Shown one piece after another: positions 19,297 to 29,378 of a stretch of DNA of 34,839 nt; the first letter of the stretch is position 1, and each line of letters begins with the position of its first letter. Position numbers and translations under genes: made by a program. Where the stretch lies: NCBI GenBank assembly GCA_012267435.1, contig JAAXGM010000030.1:2653-37491 (forward strand), given 5' to 3'. Origin of the DNA: Gemmatimonadota bacterium (GTDB lineage Bacteria > Gemmatimonadota > Gemmatimonadetes > Longimicrobiales > Gaopeijiaceae). The notes below the pieces were generated by a model, which was not told the origin of the DNA, did no database searches, and saw only the letters and a program-made list of their open reading frames with translations.

Positions 19297-20240
19297 CGCA
19301 ACCGCTGCCCCGCCCGGGCCGCCCGACCCCGCAGCCAGTCGCGGGCGGGCATGCGCCGTTTGCCGGCCGGCTGCACCTCACCCACGTCCACCGATCCTTC
19401 CCCGGTCGCGACGCGGAATCCCTGCCCGGCGTCCGCCGCGATCACGGTGCCTGGCCTTGGCCCGCGGCTTTCCGCGGACGCATCGCCATCGACCACGCGC
19501 GGGCGGAAGAGCTTGAGGGGGCTGCCGTCCAGCTCGCTCCACGCTCCGGGCACCGCGTCCATGGCGCGCATCCAACGGGCCACCTCCCCGGCCGGCCGGG
19601 TCCACTCCACCCGCGCGACCCGGCGGGAAAGACGGGGCGCGAAGGTGGCCCGCGCATGGTCCTGGGGGTGCTCCTCGAGCGTGCCTTCCTCCATCATCTC
19701 CAAGGCTCGCACCAGCCCGCCGCCGCCCATCGACGCCAGCCGTTCGTAGAGTTCGCTCGCGGTTTCGTCCGGGGCGATGTCCGTCCTCTCCTGGTGCAGG
19801 ATGGGGCCTGCGTCCATGGCCTTCACCATGCGCATGATCGTGACCCCGGTGACCGGGTGGCCGCGCGCGATGGCCCAGTGCACCGGGGCCGCGCCTCTGA
19901 GTTCGGGGAGCAGAGACGCGTGCACGTTGATCGACCCCAGGGCCGCAAGATCCAGCGCCTCGCGGCTCAGGAAATGGCCGTAGGCGGCGACCACGGAAAG
20001 GTCCGGCCGGAGGGCCCGCATGCGCGCCAGGAAGGCGGCGCGGCGCGGGCGGCCGGGGGTCAAGACCGGGTATTCCGCGGCGAGGGCGGCCTCCTTTACG
20101 GGAGTGGGCCGCGGGTGGCGTCCCCGGCCGGCGCGGCGGTCGGGTTGCGTCACCACGCCCGCGATCTCATGGCCCGCATCGGCCAGGCTTCGGAGGGAGG
20201 GAAGGGCGAACGTCGCCGTTCCCCAGAACAGAACCCTCAC
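19293..20240 (-). CDS. fmt: Methionyl-tRNA formyltransferase
   Basis: Fmt formylates initiator Met-tRNA using 10-formyl-tetrahydrofolate. The 315-residue product opens with RVLFWGTATFALPSL, equivalent to the family's GTPxFAxPxL. The catalytic segment is NVHASLLPELRGAAPVHWAI (Asn, His, and the SLLP loop), followed by GVTIMRMVKAMDAGPIL, which contains the catalytic Asp. The C-terminal OB-like domain includes VQPAGKRRMPARDWLRG. The start is GTG at 20240, overlapping the def stop as GTGA; the long upstream frame lies within def and was rejected. It pairs functionally with def. Confidence 0.96.
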   Translation of the reverse strand: MRVLFWGTATFALPSLRSLADAGHEIAGVVTQPDRRAGRGRHPRPTPVKEAALAAEYPVLTPGRPRRAAFLARMRALRPDLSVVAAYGHFLSREALDLAALGSINVHASLLPELRGAAPVHWAIARGHPVTGVTIMRMVKAMDAGPILHQERTDIAPDETASELYERLASMGGGGLVRALEMMEEGTLEEHPQDHARATFAPRLSRRVARVEWTRPAGEVARWMRAMDAVPGAWSELDGSPLKLFRPRVVDGDASAESRGPRPGTVIAADAGQGFRVATGEGSVDVGEVQPAGKRRMPARDWLRGRAARAGQRLR

Positions 20241-20755
20241 GGCTCCGCGGCTTCGGCCTGCAGCTTCCTCCACTTCTTGAGCAGCAACTGCCGCTTGAGG
20301 GGGCTCAGCCGGTCGACGAAAAGCACGCCGTCCAGGTGGTCGATCTCGTGCTGCAGGGCGCGTGCGAAGAGGCCCTCCGCCTCGATTCGCACGCTCCGTC
20401 CCTCCGGGTCGCTGCCGTCCACCACGACCGATGCCGGCCGTTGCACGATGGCTTCCACCCCGGGAATGCTCAGGCACCCCTCCGTCCGCTTGTCCTTCTT
20501 CGCCGTCCAGCTCGCCAGCCTGGGATTCACCAGCGCCACGCGGTTCGACTCGCCGGACTCCTCCTCCACGTCCAGCACGATGACCCGCCGGGATATGCCG
20601 ACCTGCGGCGCGGCCAGCCCGATGCCCTTCGCGTCGTACATGGTCTCGAACATGTCGCGCACCAGCGCGCGCACCTCGCCATCGATGTCGTCGACCGGGT
20701 TTGCCGGACGCCGCAACGCCTCGCTGCCGTACAGCTCGATCCTGCGCAGTGCCAT
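20237..20755 (-). CDS. def: Peptide deformylase
   Basis: Def removes the N-formyl group from nascent proteins. The 172-residue protein carries all three motifs in order: GIGLAAPQ (~44-51), EGCLSIPG (~92-99, with the metal-binding Cys) and QHEIDHLDG (~134-142, with the two metal-binding His and the catalytic Glu). The Lys/Arg-rich tail (PLKRQLLLKKWRKLQ) resembles the ribosome-contacting C-terminal helix of E. coli Def. It follows yajC by 12 bp with no strong Shine-Dalgarno, and overlaps fmt as GTGA. Confidence 0.97.
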   Translation of the reverse strand: MALRRIELYGSEALRRPANPVDDIDGEVRALVRDMFETMYDAKGIGLAAPQVGISRRVIVLDVEEESGESNRVALVNPRLASWTAKKDKRTEGCLSIPGVEAIVQRPASVVVDGSDPEGRSVRIEAEGLFARALQHEIDHLDGVLFVDRLSPLKRQLLLKKWRKLQAEAAEP

Positions 20756-20767
20756 GCCGGGGTGGGG

Positions 20768-21109
20768 TCAGGAGTCCCGCGGGTTGGTGAGCGTCGCGAT
20801 CTTGGAGCGCTCGATCACGAGGCGGGTGTTCTCCGCGGTCACGATGGTGAGGTGCTGCTCCTGGGCGTGGATCACCTTGCCCACGATGCCACCCGCGGTC
20901 ACCACCCGGTCCCCCTTCTTGAGCGCCGCCACCATCGCGCGGTGACGCTGCTGCTCCTTGCGCTGAGGCCGAATCAGCAGGAAGTAGAAGATCGCGATGA
21001 TCGCGATCAGCTGAACGAAGAAAACAATGCCCCCGCCTCCTCCCTGAGGTAGCCCCACCAGGGGCGACAGGCGGAGCGGCTGGGCCGATATCGCGATCCA
21101 GAGTGCCAA
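20768..21109 (-). CDS. yajC: Preprotein translocase accessory subunit YajC
   Basis: The 113-residue single-pass membrane protein has the hydrophobic segment IVFFVQLIAIIAIFYFLLI followed directly by RPQRKEQQRH, the YajC signature. A small cytoplasmic domain follows with GDRVVTAGGIVGKV. YajC associates with SecDF-YidC at the SecYEG translocon. The start codon is TTG at 21109, chosen because GGAGGA lies seven bases upstream and no ATG fits. It follows tgt, the common bacterial order, but secD and secF do not follow it; def does. A CCGGCCC-G-GGGCCGG palindrome (21132-21146) sits in the 48-bp gap upstream. Confidence 0.93.
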   Translation of the reverse strand: MALWIAISAQPLRLSPLVGLPQGGGGGIVFFVQLIAIIAIFYFLLIRPQRKEQQRHRAMVAALKKGDRVVTAGGIVGKVIHAQEQHLTIVTAENTRLVIERSKIATLTNPRDS

Positions 21110-21131
21110 GATGCGTTCCTCCGATGATGCG

Positions 21132-21146
21132 CCGGCCCGGGGCCGG
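21132..21146 (-). repeat. GC palindrome in the tgt-yajC gap
   Basis: CCGGCCC and GGGCCGG form a perfect 7-bp inverted repeat around a single central G, just upstream of the yajC Shine-Dalgarno (GGAGGA). No T tract follows on the minus strand, so a terminator is not supported. It may simply reflect base composition. Confidence 0.25.
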
Positions 21147-21157
21147 TGGTTGATGTT

Positions 21158-23411
<2,254 letters not shown>

Positions 23412-23415
<4 letters not shown>

Positions 23416-24476
23416 CGCCGGAAGAGCGACGACTGGCCGGATCCGCCCGCTTCCGGATCCGAGCGCCCTTTCCGCCCGGCGGATGGAAGGCCGAACCGCT
23501 GGTGGGCGCGCTCCGTCGTCTTGCGACCACGCGGGGTGCGCTCGAGAAAGCCGTTCTGGATGAGAAACGGCTCGTAGACCTCTTCCAGGGTTCCCTCGTC
23601 CTCGCTCAGCGCCACCGCCAGGGAAGCCAGTCCCACGGGCCCCCCGCCGAACTTCTCGATGATGGTGCGCAGCACGCGCGCATCCATCTCGTCCATCCCG
23701 TACTCGTCCACCTCGAGCAGCCGGAGCCCCGCGCGCGCGACCTCGCCGCTGATCACGCTGTCGGCACGCACCTCGGCGTAATCGCGCAGCCGCCGCAGCA
23801 GCCGGTTGGCCACCCGGGGAGTGCCCCGCGCGCGGCGCGCCAGTTCGAAGGTGCCCTCTTCGGTCGTGTCCACCCCCAGGATTTCCGCGCTCCGCTGAAC
23901 TACCCTGGTCAGCTCCTCGGGCCGGTAGAAGTCGAGCCGCTCCACCATCCCGAAGCGCGCGCGCATCGGTTCCGTCAGCAGCCCGAAGCGGGTCGTGGCG
24001 CCCACCAGGGTGAAATGCTCGATCCGCATGGTGACGGTGCGCGCCGCCGGTCCGTCGGAGAGCCGGATCTCCACCCGGAAATCCTCCATGGCGGGGTAGA
24101 GGAATTCCTCAACTATGGGTCGCAGGCGGTGGATCTCGTCGATGAAGAGGATGTCCCGGGGGTTGAGGTTGGTGAGGATGCTCACCAGGTCTCCCGGCTT
24201 CTCCAGCACCGGCCCGGACGTCATCTTGACCCCGACCCCCATCTCGGAGGCGAGCAGCAGCGCCAGCGTGGTTTTGCCGAGCCCCGGGGGACCGTGGAAG
24301 AGCAGGTGGTCGAGCGCGTCGCCGCGCTTGCGGGCGGCCGCGATCGCGATCGAGAGCGTCTCCCGGACCTTCGCCTGGCCGATGAACTCCGCCAGGCTGG
24401 CTGGGCGGAGGGACAGCTCCGCGGTACCCTCCCCGGAGAGCTCCCGGGGCGTGGTGACGTCGTAGCGATCCGTCAT
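23412..24476 (-). CDS. ruvB: Holliday junction branch-migration ATPase RuvB
   Basis: RuvB is the hexameric AAA+ motor that, with RuvA, drives branch migration. The 354-residue protein has [12 protein letters not shown] near the N-terminus, Walker [10 protein letters not shown] near residue 62, Walker [10 protein letters not shown] near 110, sensor 1 LVGATTRFG near 155, the arginine-finger region [10 protein letters not shown], and sensor 2 [15 protein letters not shown]. The C-terminal winged helix contains [16 protein letters not shown] and [10 protein letters not shown]. It overlaps ruvA upstream and queA downstream by ATGA, so the whole ruvC-A-B-queA-tgt run is coupled. No LexA box is visible upstream of ruvC. 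Confidence 0.98.
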
Positions 24477-25072
24477 CGGCCGATGTGCTCCAGCGCCCTT
24501 CGGATCAGTTCCTCGGTCTTCATCTCCTCTCCCGCGTCGCCGCCGGCCGCCACGCCGCGCACCGCTTCGTCCGCCTGCGCGAAGGAGTACCCCAGAGCCA
24601 TCAGGGCGTTGACCGCCTCCCGAGCCCCGTGAGGCGCCGCCACGCCGTCGGCCCGGGCCAGCGCCAGGTCGCGCACCTTGTCGCTCAGCCTGAGGATGAG
24701 CAGTTCGGCCGTCTTCCTTCCCACCCCGCTCACGCGCGTGAGCACGGCCGTTTCCCTGTTGGCCAACGCCTGCGCGAGACGCCGGGCGGAGTAGGTCGAG
24801 AGCATCTCGCGGGCCAGCTTGGTCCCGACCCCGGTCGTCCCCAGCAGACGCTGGAACATGTCGCGCTCGTGGGCCTCCAGAAAGCCGTACAGGGCGACCG
24901 AGTCGTCGCGTACGACCTGTACCGTCCGCAGCCGCACCGGCGAGCCGGCGGGCGGCAGGCGTCCCGCCACCGTGGCCGGCACGTGAACCTCGTACACGAC
25001 GCCGCCCGCGGTCTCCACCTCGACCGAATCCAGATTCTGATCGAGCAGAACCCCGTGCAGCCGACTGATCAC
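24473..25072 (-). CDS. ruvA: Holliday junction DNA-binding protein RuvA
   Basis: RuvA binds four-way junctions as a tetramer and recruits RuvB. The 199-residue product has an N-terminal OB domain ([11 protein letters not shown]...[11 protein letters not shown]), then two helix-hairpin-helix motifs ([17 protein letters not shown] and [19 protein letters not shown]), a flexible linker, and the small RuvB-binding domain [20 protein letters not shown]. The start is GTG at 25072, overlapping the ruvC stop as GTGA. The frame stays open into ruvC but that extension has no RuvA character. Confidence 0.96.
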   Translation of the reverse strand: MISRLHGVLLDQNLDSVEVETAGGVVYEVHVPATVAGRLPPAGSPVRLRTVQVVRDDSVALYGFLEAHERDMFQRLLGTTGVGTKLAREMLSTYSARRLAQALANRETAVLTRVSGVGRKTAELLILRLSDKVRDLALARADGVAAPHGAREAVNALMALGYSFAQADEAVRGVAAGGDAGEEMKTEELIRRALEHIGR

Positions 25073-25569
25073 CTGGGCCGGTCCCCGGTCAGGCAGTGGC
25101 AGAGCGCGACCGCCACCCCGTCGGCCGCATCGTCGGGGGACGGCGCGGAGACCAGCCGCAGATGTGTCTTGACCATGAACCCCACTTGTTCCTTGGTGGC
25201 CCGGCCGGTGCCGACGACCGCGTTCTTGATCGCCGTCGGCGAATACTCGGCGATCCGGACGCCGGCAAGCGCACCCGCCAACAGTATGGCGCCGCGTGCG
25301 TGGCCGAGCGTCAGCGCGCTCTGCGGATTCTTCCCCTGGAACACCTTCTCCACAGAGAGCACGGAGGGCTCGAAGCGCTCGATGATGGACTTCATCGCCT
25401 CGAAGATGTGACGGATGCGGTCCGCAAGCGGGCGCCGGGGCCGGGTGCGCACCACGCCGCACTCGAGGAGCGACAGCCTGCGCTCCGTGCTCGCGACCAC
25501 TCCATAGCCGGTGCGCGCCGTGCCCGGATCGACCCCGAGCACGATCAGCGTCCGGTCCGGCGTCTTCAC
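25069..25569 (-). CDS. ruvC: Crossover junction endodeoxyribonuclease RuvC
   Basis: RuvC is the dimeric Holliday junction resolvase with an RNase H fold. The 166-residue length is typical. The four acidic catalytic positions can be placed: Asp in [13 protein letters not shown] near residue 14, Glu in [10 protein letters not shown] near 74, and the C-terminal pair in [15 protein letters not shown] near 148-151. The start is GTG at 25569; a GCAGGCG stretch lies upstream. It lies 25 bp after yebC, in the classic yebC-ruvC-ruvA-ruvB order. Confidence 0.97.
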   Translation of the reverse strand: MKTPDRTLIVLGVDPGTARTGYGVVASTERRLSLLECGVVRTRPRRPLADRIRHIFEAMKSIIERFEPSVLSVEKVFQGKNPQSALTLGHARGAILLAGALAGVRIAEYSPTAIKNAVVGTGRATKEQVGFMVKTHLRLVSAPSPDDAADGVAVALCHCLTGDRPR

Positions 25570-25594
25570 CGCCTGCTTCGCGGCCAGCCGGCCC

Positions 25595-26344
25595 TCATTG
25601 CGACAGCCGGGCCAGGGTTTCCTCGTCGATGTTGCCGTTGGAGGAGATCTTCTGAACGTCGTCCGACCCGTCGAGCGCCTCCATCAGGCGGACCAGCCTC
25701 TCCGCGGTCCTGCCCGCCACGTCCACTTCGTTCTGCGGAACCATCGCCAGTTCCGCCTGCGCGATGCGGATTCCGGCCTGCCGCATGTCCTCTTGGACCT
25801 GGTGAAAGGAAGCCAGTTCGGTTGTGACGATGAAGTCGGCTCCCTCCTGCACGACATCCTCCGCTCCCGCTTCCAGCGCCGCCTCGAGCACCTCCTCCTC
25901 GGAGTGCTCGGCCGCCTCGATGTAGATCTGCCCCCTGCGGTCGAACTGCCACGCCACGGACCCGGCGGTTCCCAGGCTGCCTCCGTTCTTGGTAAGGAGG
26001 TGCCTCACCGCCGCCACGGTGCGCTTGGGGTTGTCGGTCAGGGTCTCGATGAAGAGCGCGACCCCGCCGGGGGCATAACCCTCGTAGACCACCTCCTCGT
26101 AGTTGACCCCGGCGAGTTCACCGGTCCCCTTCCTGATCGCCCGCTCGATGTTCTCCTGGGGCATGTTCCCGGCCTTGGCGGTGTCCACCGCCAGGCGCAG
26201 GCGCGGGTTGAAGTTCGGATCGCCTCCACCGTCGCGGGCAGCCACCGTCAGCTCGCGGATGAGCTTGGTGAACATCTGGCCGCGCTTCGCGTCGTTGACG
26301 GCCTTCTTGCGCTTGATCTGCGCCCACTTGCTGTGTCCCGCCAC
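25595..26344 (-). CDS. yebC: YebC/TACO1 family translation or transcription regulator
   Basis: The 249-residue protein begins with the family signature AGHSKWAQIKRKKAVNDAKRG and continues with the conserved YEEVVYEGYAPGGVALFIE near residue 80-98 and NKNGGSLG-like LTKNGGSLGTAGSVAWQFDRRG. YebC/TACO1 proteins are soluble and have been linked both to transcriptional control of ruvC and neighbours and to relief of ribosome stalling at proline runs. The start is GTG, six bases after the fusA2 stop. Its position between an EF-G paralogue and ruvC fits either role; I favour the translation link because of fusA2. Confidence 0.96.
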   Translation of the reverse strand: MAGHSKWAQIKRKKAVNDAKRGQMFTKLIRELTVAARDGGGDPNFNPRLRLAVDTAKAGNMPQENIERAIRKGTGELAGVNYEEVVYEGYAPGGVALFIETLTDNPKRTVAAVRHLLTKNGGSLGTAGSVAWQFDRRGQIYIEAAEHSEEEVLEAALEAGAEDVVQEGADFIVTTELASFHQVQEDMRQAGIRIAQAELAMVPQNEVDVAGRTAERLVRLMEALDGSDDVQKISSNGNIDEETLARLSQ

Positions 26345-26350
26345 CGGCTG

Positions 26351-28441
26351 TCAGTCCTCCGCCTTGAGCGCCTCGATCACCTGCTGGGCCTCGTGCGCCG
26401 GCATCGGCTCGTAGCCGGCGAGCGTGCGCGTGTGGTGGGCGCGCCCCTGGGTCATGGAGCGCAGCGCGGTGGCGTACTTGTAGAGTTCGGCTTCCGGCAC
26501 GAGTGCTTGGACGGTCATGCTTCCGTTGCCGGGCACCATGCCCTGGACCTTGCCGCGACGCTGCGTGATGTCGCCCATGATGTCGCCCATGTACTCGTCC
26601 GGCGTCGACACCTCCACCTCGATGATCGGTTCCAGCAGCACCGGACCCGCTCTGGCCGCGACTTCGCGGAAGGCCAGCGACCCGGCCACCTTGAACGCGA
26701 TGTCGGAGGAGTCCACCGAGTGGTAGGAGCCGTCGTAGCATTCGGCTGCGAAGTCCACCAGTGCGAACCCGGCCAGGATGCCCTTTCCCGCCGCCTCCTG
26801 GATGCCCTTGTCCACCGACGGGACGTACTTCCCGGGGATGACGCCTCCCTTGATGTTGTCCACGAACTCGTAGCCATCGCCGCGCGGGCGTGGCGACAGA
26901 CGCACCCAGCAATCGCCGAACTGACCCCGGCCGCCGGTCTGCTTCTTGAAGCGTCCACGCCCCTCCGCGGTGCGCGTGATGGTCTCCCGGTAGGCGATCC
27001 TGGGTTGCTCGGTCTCGACGCTGACGTTGTACTTGCGCTTCATGCGCTGCATCTGGACGTCCAGGTGCAGTTCCCCGAGTCCCCGCGCTATGGTCTGTCC
27101 CAGCTCGGGGTTGAACTCGGCATGGAAGGTCGGATCCTCGTCGTGCAGCTTCTGCAGGGCCTCGCCGATCTTGTCTTCGTCGGCGCGGGTCGCGCCCCTC
27201 ATCGCTACGGACACGTCCGGCTTCGGGAAGTCGATCCCGTCGAGAACGAGAGGCCGGTCGGGCGATGACAGCGTGTCGTTGGTGCCGGTGTTCCTGAGCT
27301 TGGCCACCACCCCGATGTCTCCCGCGTGCAGCCGTGGAACCTCCAGTCGCTCCCGTCCCAGAGGTATGGAAACGTGGTTCAGCTTCTCGCTGGAGCCGCG
27401 ACCCGCGTTGTGCGCGTCCATCCCGTTGACCGCGACGCCACTGAACACGCGGAAAAAGGAGAGTTCGCCCACATGCGGCTCGGTCGCGGTCTTGAAGACC
27501 AGCGCCGCGAACGACCCGTCGTCGGTCGCCTGGAGCTCCGCCTCCTGGTCCAGCCCCGGCCGGGACGCGGAGTGGCTGCCCGACTCGGACGGATCGGGGA
27601 AGAGCTCGACCATCTTGCGCAGCAGCGCCCGGATCCCGTAGACGCGCGTCGAGGACCCGCAGAAAACCGGGACCACCTCATCCCGTTCCATCGCGATGGC
27701 CATGGCCTCGAGGGCTTCCTCGCGCGTGATCTCCTCACCCTCCAGGTAGCGGTCCAGAAGCTCCTCGTCGGTGGTCGCGAGGGTTTCCTGCAGTTCGGTG
27801 GTCCACTCCTCGAAGATGTCCTCCAGCTCGGCGGGGACGTCGGCTTCGTCATACTCGCCCGTGGCGGAACCATCCCGATACATGTGCGTGCGCCCGCTGA
27901 ACAGGTTGATGATCCCGCGGAAGCCGGGTCCCGCTCCCACCGGTATCTCCACCGGCAGCGCGCTGCCGGCGAGCTTCTCCTTGATGTTCTCGAATACCTT
28001 TCGGAAGTCGGCGTGCTCCTTGTCCATCATGGAGATGAAGAACATGCACGGGATGCCGCGCTCCTCGCAGTAGCGCCACACCCGTTCGGTCCCGACCTCG
28101 ACGCCGGAGGTCGCACTCACCACGATGACGGCCGCGTCCGCCACCCGAACCGCCGCCAGGGCCTCCCCGGTGAAGTCCAGGTATCCGGGCGTGTCGATCA
28201 GGTTGATCTTGGTCCCCTTCCACTCGCTGAAGGCGGGGGTGAGCTGCATCGAGATCCCGTGCTGGATCTCCTCGGGGGCGGTCATGGTGAGGGCGTGACC
28301 CTCCGCCACATTGCCCTTGCGCCGCGCGGTGCCCCCCACGAAGGCGAGGGCGTCCACCAGCATGGTCTTGCCGGAGCCGCCGTGACCGAGTACGGCCACG
28401 TTGCGAATGTCCTCCGTCAGGTATTCCTTCCCTTCCGCCAT
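26351..28441 (-). CDS. EF-G paralogue of the FusA2 / EF-G-2 type
   Basis: This 696-residue translational GTPase has all five EF-G domains, including the domain IV segment (YHSVDSSDIAFK) and a C-terminal domain V (GKVQGMVPGNG...LRSMTQGRA). It is not the main elongation factor by its motifs. G1 is GHGGSGKT (19-26) rather than AHIDAGKT. Switch I has HGISM (61-65) where EF-G has RGITI. Switch II is DTPGYLDF (83-90), with Tyr87 at the position of the catalytic His. The G4 NKxD reads SMMD (137-140). Similar substitutions in switch II are, as I recall, found in EF-G-2 proteins with weak or absent ribosome-stimulated GTPase. The start has a strong AGGAGG four bases upstream of ATG. No rpsL, rpsG or tuf gene is nearby, which also argues against canonical fusA. 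Confidence 0.93.
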   Translation of the reverse strand: MAEGKEYLTEDIRNVAVLGHGGSGKTMLVDALAFVGGTARRKGNVAEGHALTMTAPEEIQHGISMQLTPAFSEWKGTKINLIDTPGYLDFTGEALAAVRVADAAVIVVSATSGVEVGTERVWRYCEERGIPCMFFISMMDKEHADFRKVFENIKEKLAGSALPVEIPVGAGPGFRGIINLFSGRTHMYRDGSATGEYDEADVPAELEDIFEEWTTELQETLATTDEELLDRYLEGEEITREEALEAMAIAMERDEVVPVFCGSSTRVYGIRALLRKMVELFPDPSESGSHSASRPGLDQEAELQATDDGSFAALVFKTATEPHVGELSFFRVFSGVAVNGMDAHNAGRGSSEKLNHVSIPLGRERLEVPRLHAGDIGVVAKLRNTGTNDTLSSPDRPLVLDGIDFPKPDVSVAMRGATRADEDKIGEALQKLHDEDPTFHAEFNPELGQTIARGLGELHLDVQMQRMKRKYNVSVETEQPRIAYRETITRTAEGRGRFKKQTGGRGQFGDCWVRLSPRPRGDGYEFVDNIKGGVIPGKYVPSVDKGIQEAAGKGILAGFALVDFAAECYDGSYHSVDSSDIAFKVAGSLAFREVAARAGPVLLEPIIEVEVSTPDEYMGDIMGDITQRRGKVQGMVPGNGSMTVQALVPEAELYKYATALRSMTQGRAHHTRTLAGYEPMPAHEAQQVIEALKAED

Positions 28442-28474
28442 CTGACCTCCTGCAAGACGTGTGTTGGGTTGAGG

Positions 28475-28492
28475 CGACGCGGCGCGGCGTCG
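28475..28492 (-). repeat. GC inverted repeat in the rhomboid-fusA2 gap
   Basis: CGACGC and GCGTCG form a perfect 6-bp stem around a 6-base loop within the 82-bp gap. No T tract follows on the minus strand, and no -35/-10 pair is visible. It lies 33 bases upstream of the fusA2 start. It may be a weak structure or simple base-composition noise. Nothing else is seen in this gap apart from the fusA2 Shine-Dalgarno. Confidence 0.25.
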
Positions 28493-28523
28493 TGGTTCCG
28501 GCGGATACGGCCGGGAGCGGAAG

Positions 28524-29378
28524 CTAGGAAGAGCGGCGGCGGCGGGAAACCTCGTTGAGGAGCTCGAGCTCCTTCGGCGTTAGCGACTGCATCCCGCTGC
28601 GCGAGATCTTGTCGAGGATGGCGTCCACATCATCGAGCAGGGCTTCTTCGTCGGCCCGCCGCCAACCTCCCCGCGCACCGGAGGAGCTCTCCGGGCGGGT
28701 CGACCGCCGTCCGGGGGTCGTGCCGGAGCCGAATCCTCGGTCCGGGCGGGAGGAACCGGCCTTGCCGCGTCCCCGCAGCCACGCGGGGGCGCGCCAGTCG
28801 GTCCTGAGATAGACGAACCCCGTGACCAGCCCGCCCAGATGAGCGAAGTGGGCGATCCCGTCTCCCCCTCCCCCGAAGGCGCTCAGCGTGCTCACCACGA
28901 AGAGGAAGGCGGCCAGCCACTTCGCCTTGACCGGAAAGATCCCCCAGATGTAGATGGGCGCGTCCGGCCAGGTCATGGCGAAGGCGACCATGAGGCCGTA
29001 CACCGCCGCCGACGCCCCGATGATCGAAGAGGACTGGAAGACGAAGCTGAGGGCCACTCCCCCGAGTCCGCACAGCAGGTAGTACTTGATGAACTCGCGC
29101 GAACCCCAGCGCCGCTCCAGCGGCAGGCCGAAGAAGAAGAGCATCAGCATGTTGATGAACACATGCCAGAAGCCCGCGTGCAGGAACATGTAGGTGAGCG
29201 CGCCCCACGGACGGGTGAGGATGCGGGACGGACGGAAGGCGAACCATTCCACGAAGAAGCCCGCGCTCCCGCTGACCCACATGAACAGGAAGATCGCGGC
29301 GTTGGCGATCAGCAGTCGCTTCACCCAAGGCGTGAGGACGGAGGCTCCGTAGCCCGGCTCGAAGGACGACCAGGTCAT
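28524..29378 (-). CDS. Rhomboid family intramembrane serine protease
   Basis: The 284-residue protein has six hydrophobic segments within residues 18-190. The catalytic Ser123 is in GASAAVYG (family GxSxxxxG), and the catalytic His180 is in HFAHLGGLVTG. The HxxxxHxxxN motif appears as HAGFWHVFINM near 67-77, which helps form the oxyanion hole. After the last helix there is a Pro/Arg/Ser-rich cytoplasmic linker and a short conserved-looking tail (about 245-284: DDVDAILDKISRSGMQSLT, then PKELELLNEVSRR), a feature I associate with rhomboids of Bacteroidota and Gemmatimonadota. Substrates are unknown. The start ATG overlaps the ddl stop as ATGA; the longer upstream frame lies in ddl and was rejected. 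Confidence 0.92.
   Translation of the reverse strand: MTWSSFEPGYGASVLTPWVKRLLIANAAIFLFMWVSGSAGFFVEWFAFRPSRILTRPWGALTYMFLHAGFWHVFINMLMLFFFGLPLERRWGSREFIKYYLLCGLGGVALSFVFQSSSIIGASAAVYGLMVAFAMTWPDAPIYIWGIFPVKAKWLAAFLFVVSTLSAFGGGGDGIAHFAHLGGLVTGFVYLRTDWRAPAWLRGRGKAGSSRPDRGFGSGTTPGRRSTRPESSSGARGGWRRADEEALLDDVDAILDKISRSGMQSLTPKELELLNEVSRRRRSS

Noticed and set aside
26351-28441. Calling the gene canonical fusA (EF-G)
   Set aside because: The G1, switch I, switch II and G4 motifs all depart from EF-G consensus in the manner of EF-G-2 proteins, and the str operon neighbours are missing.
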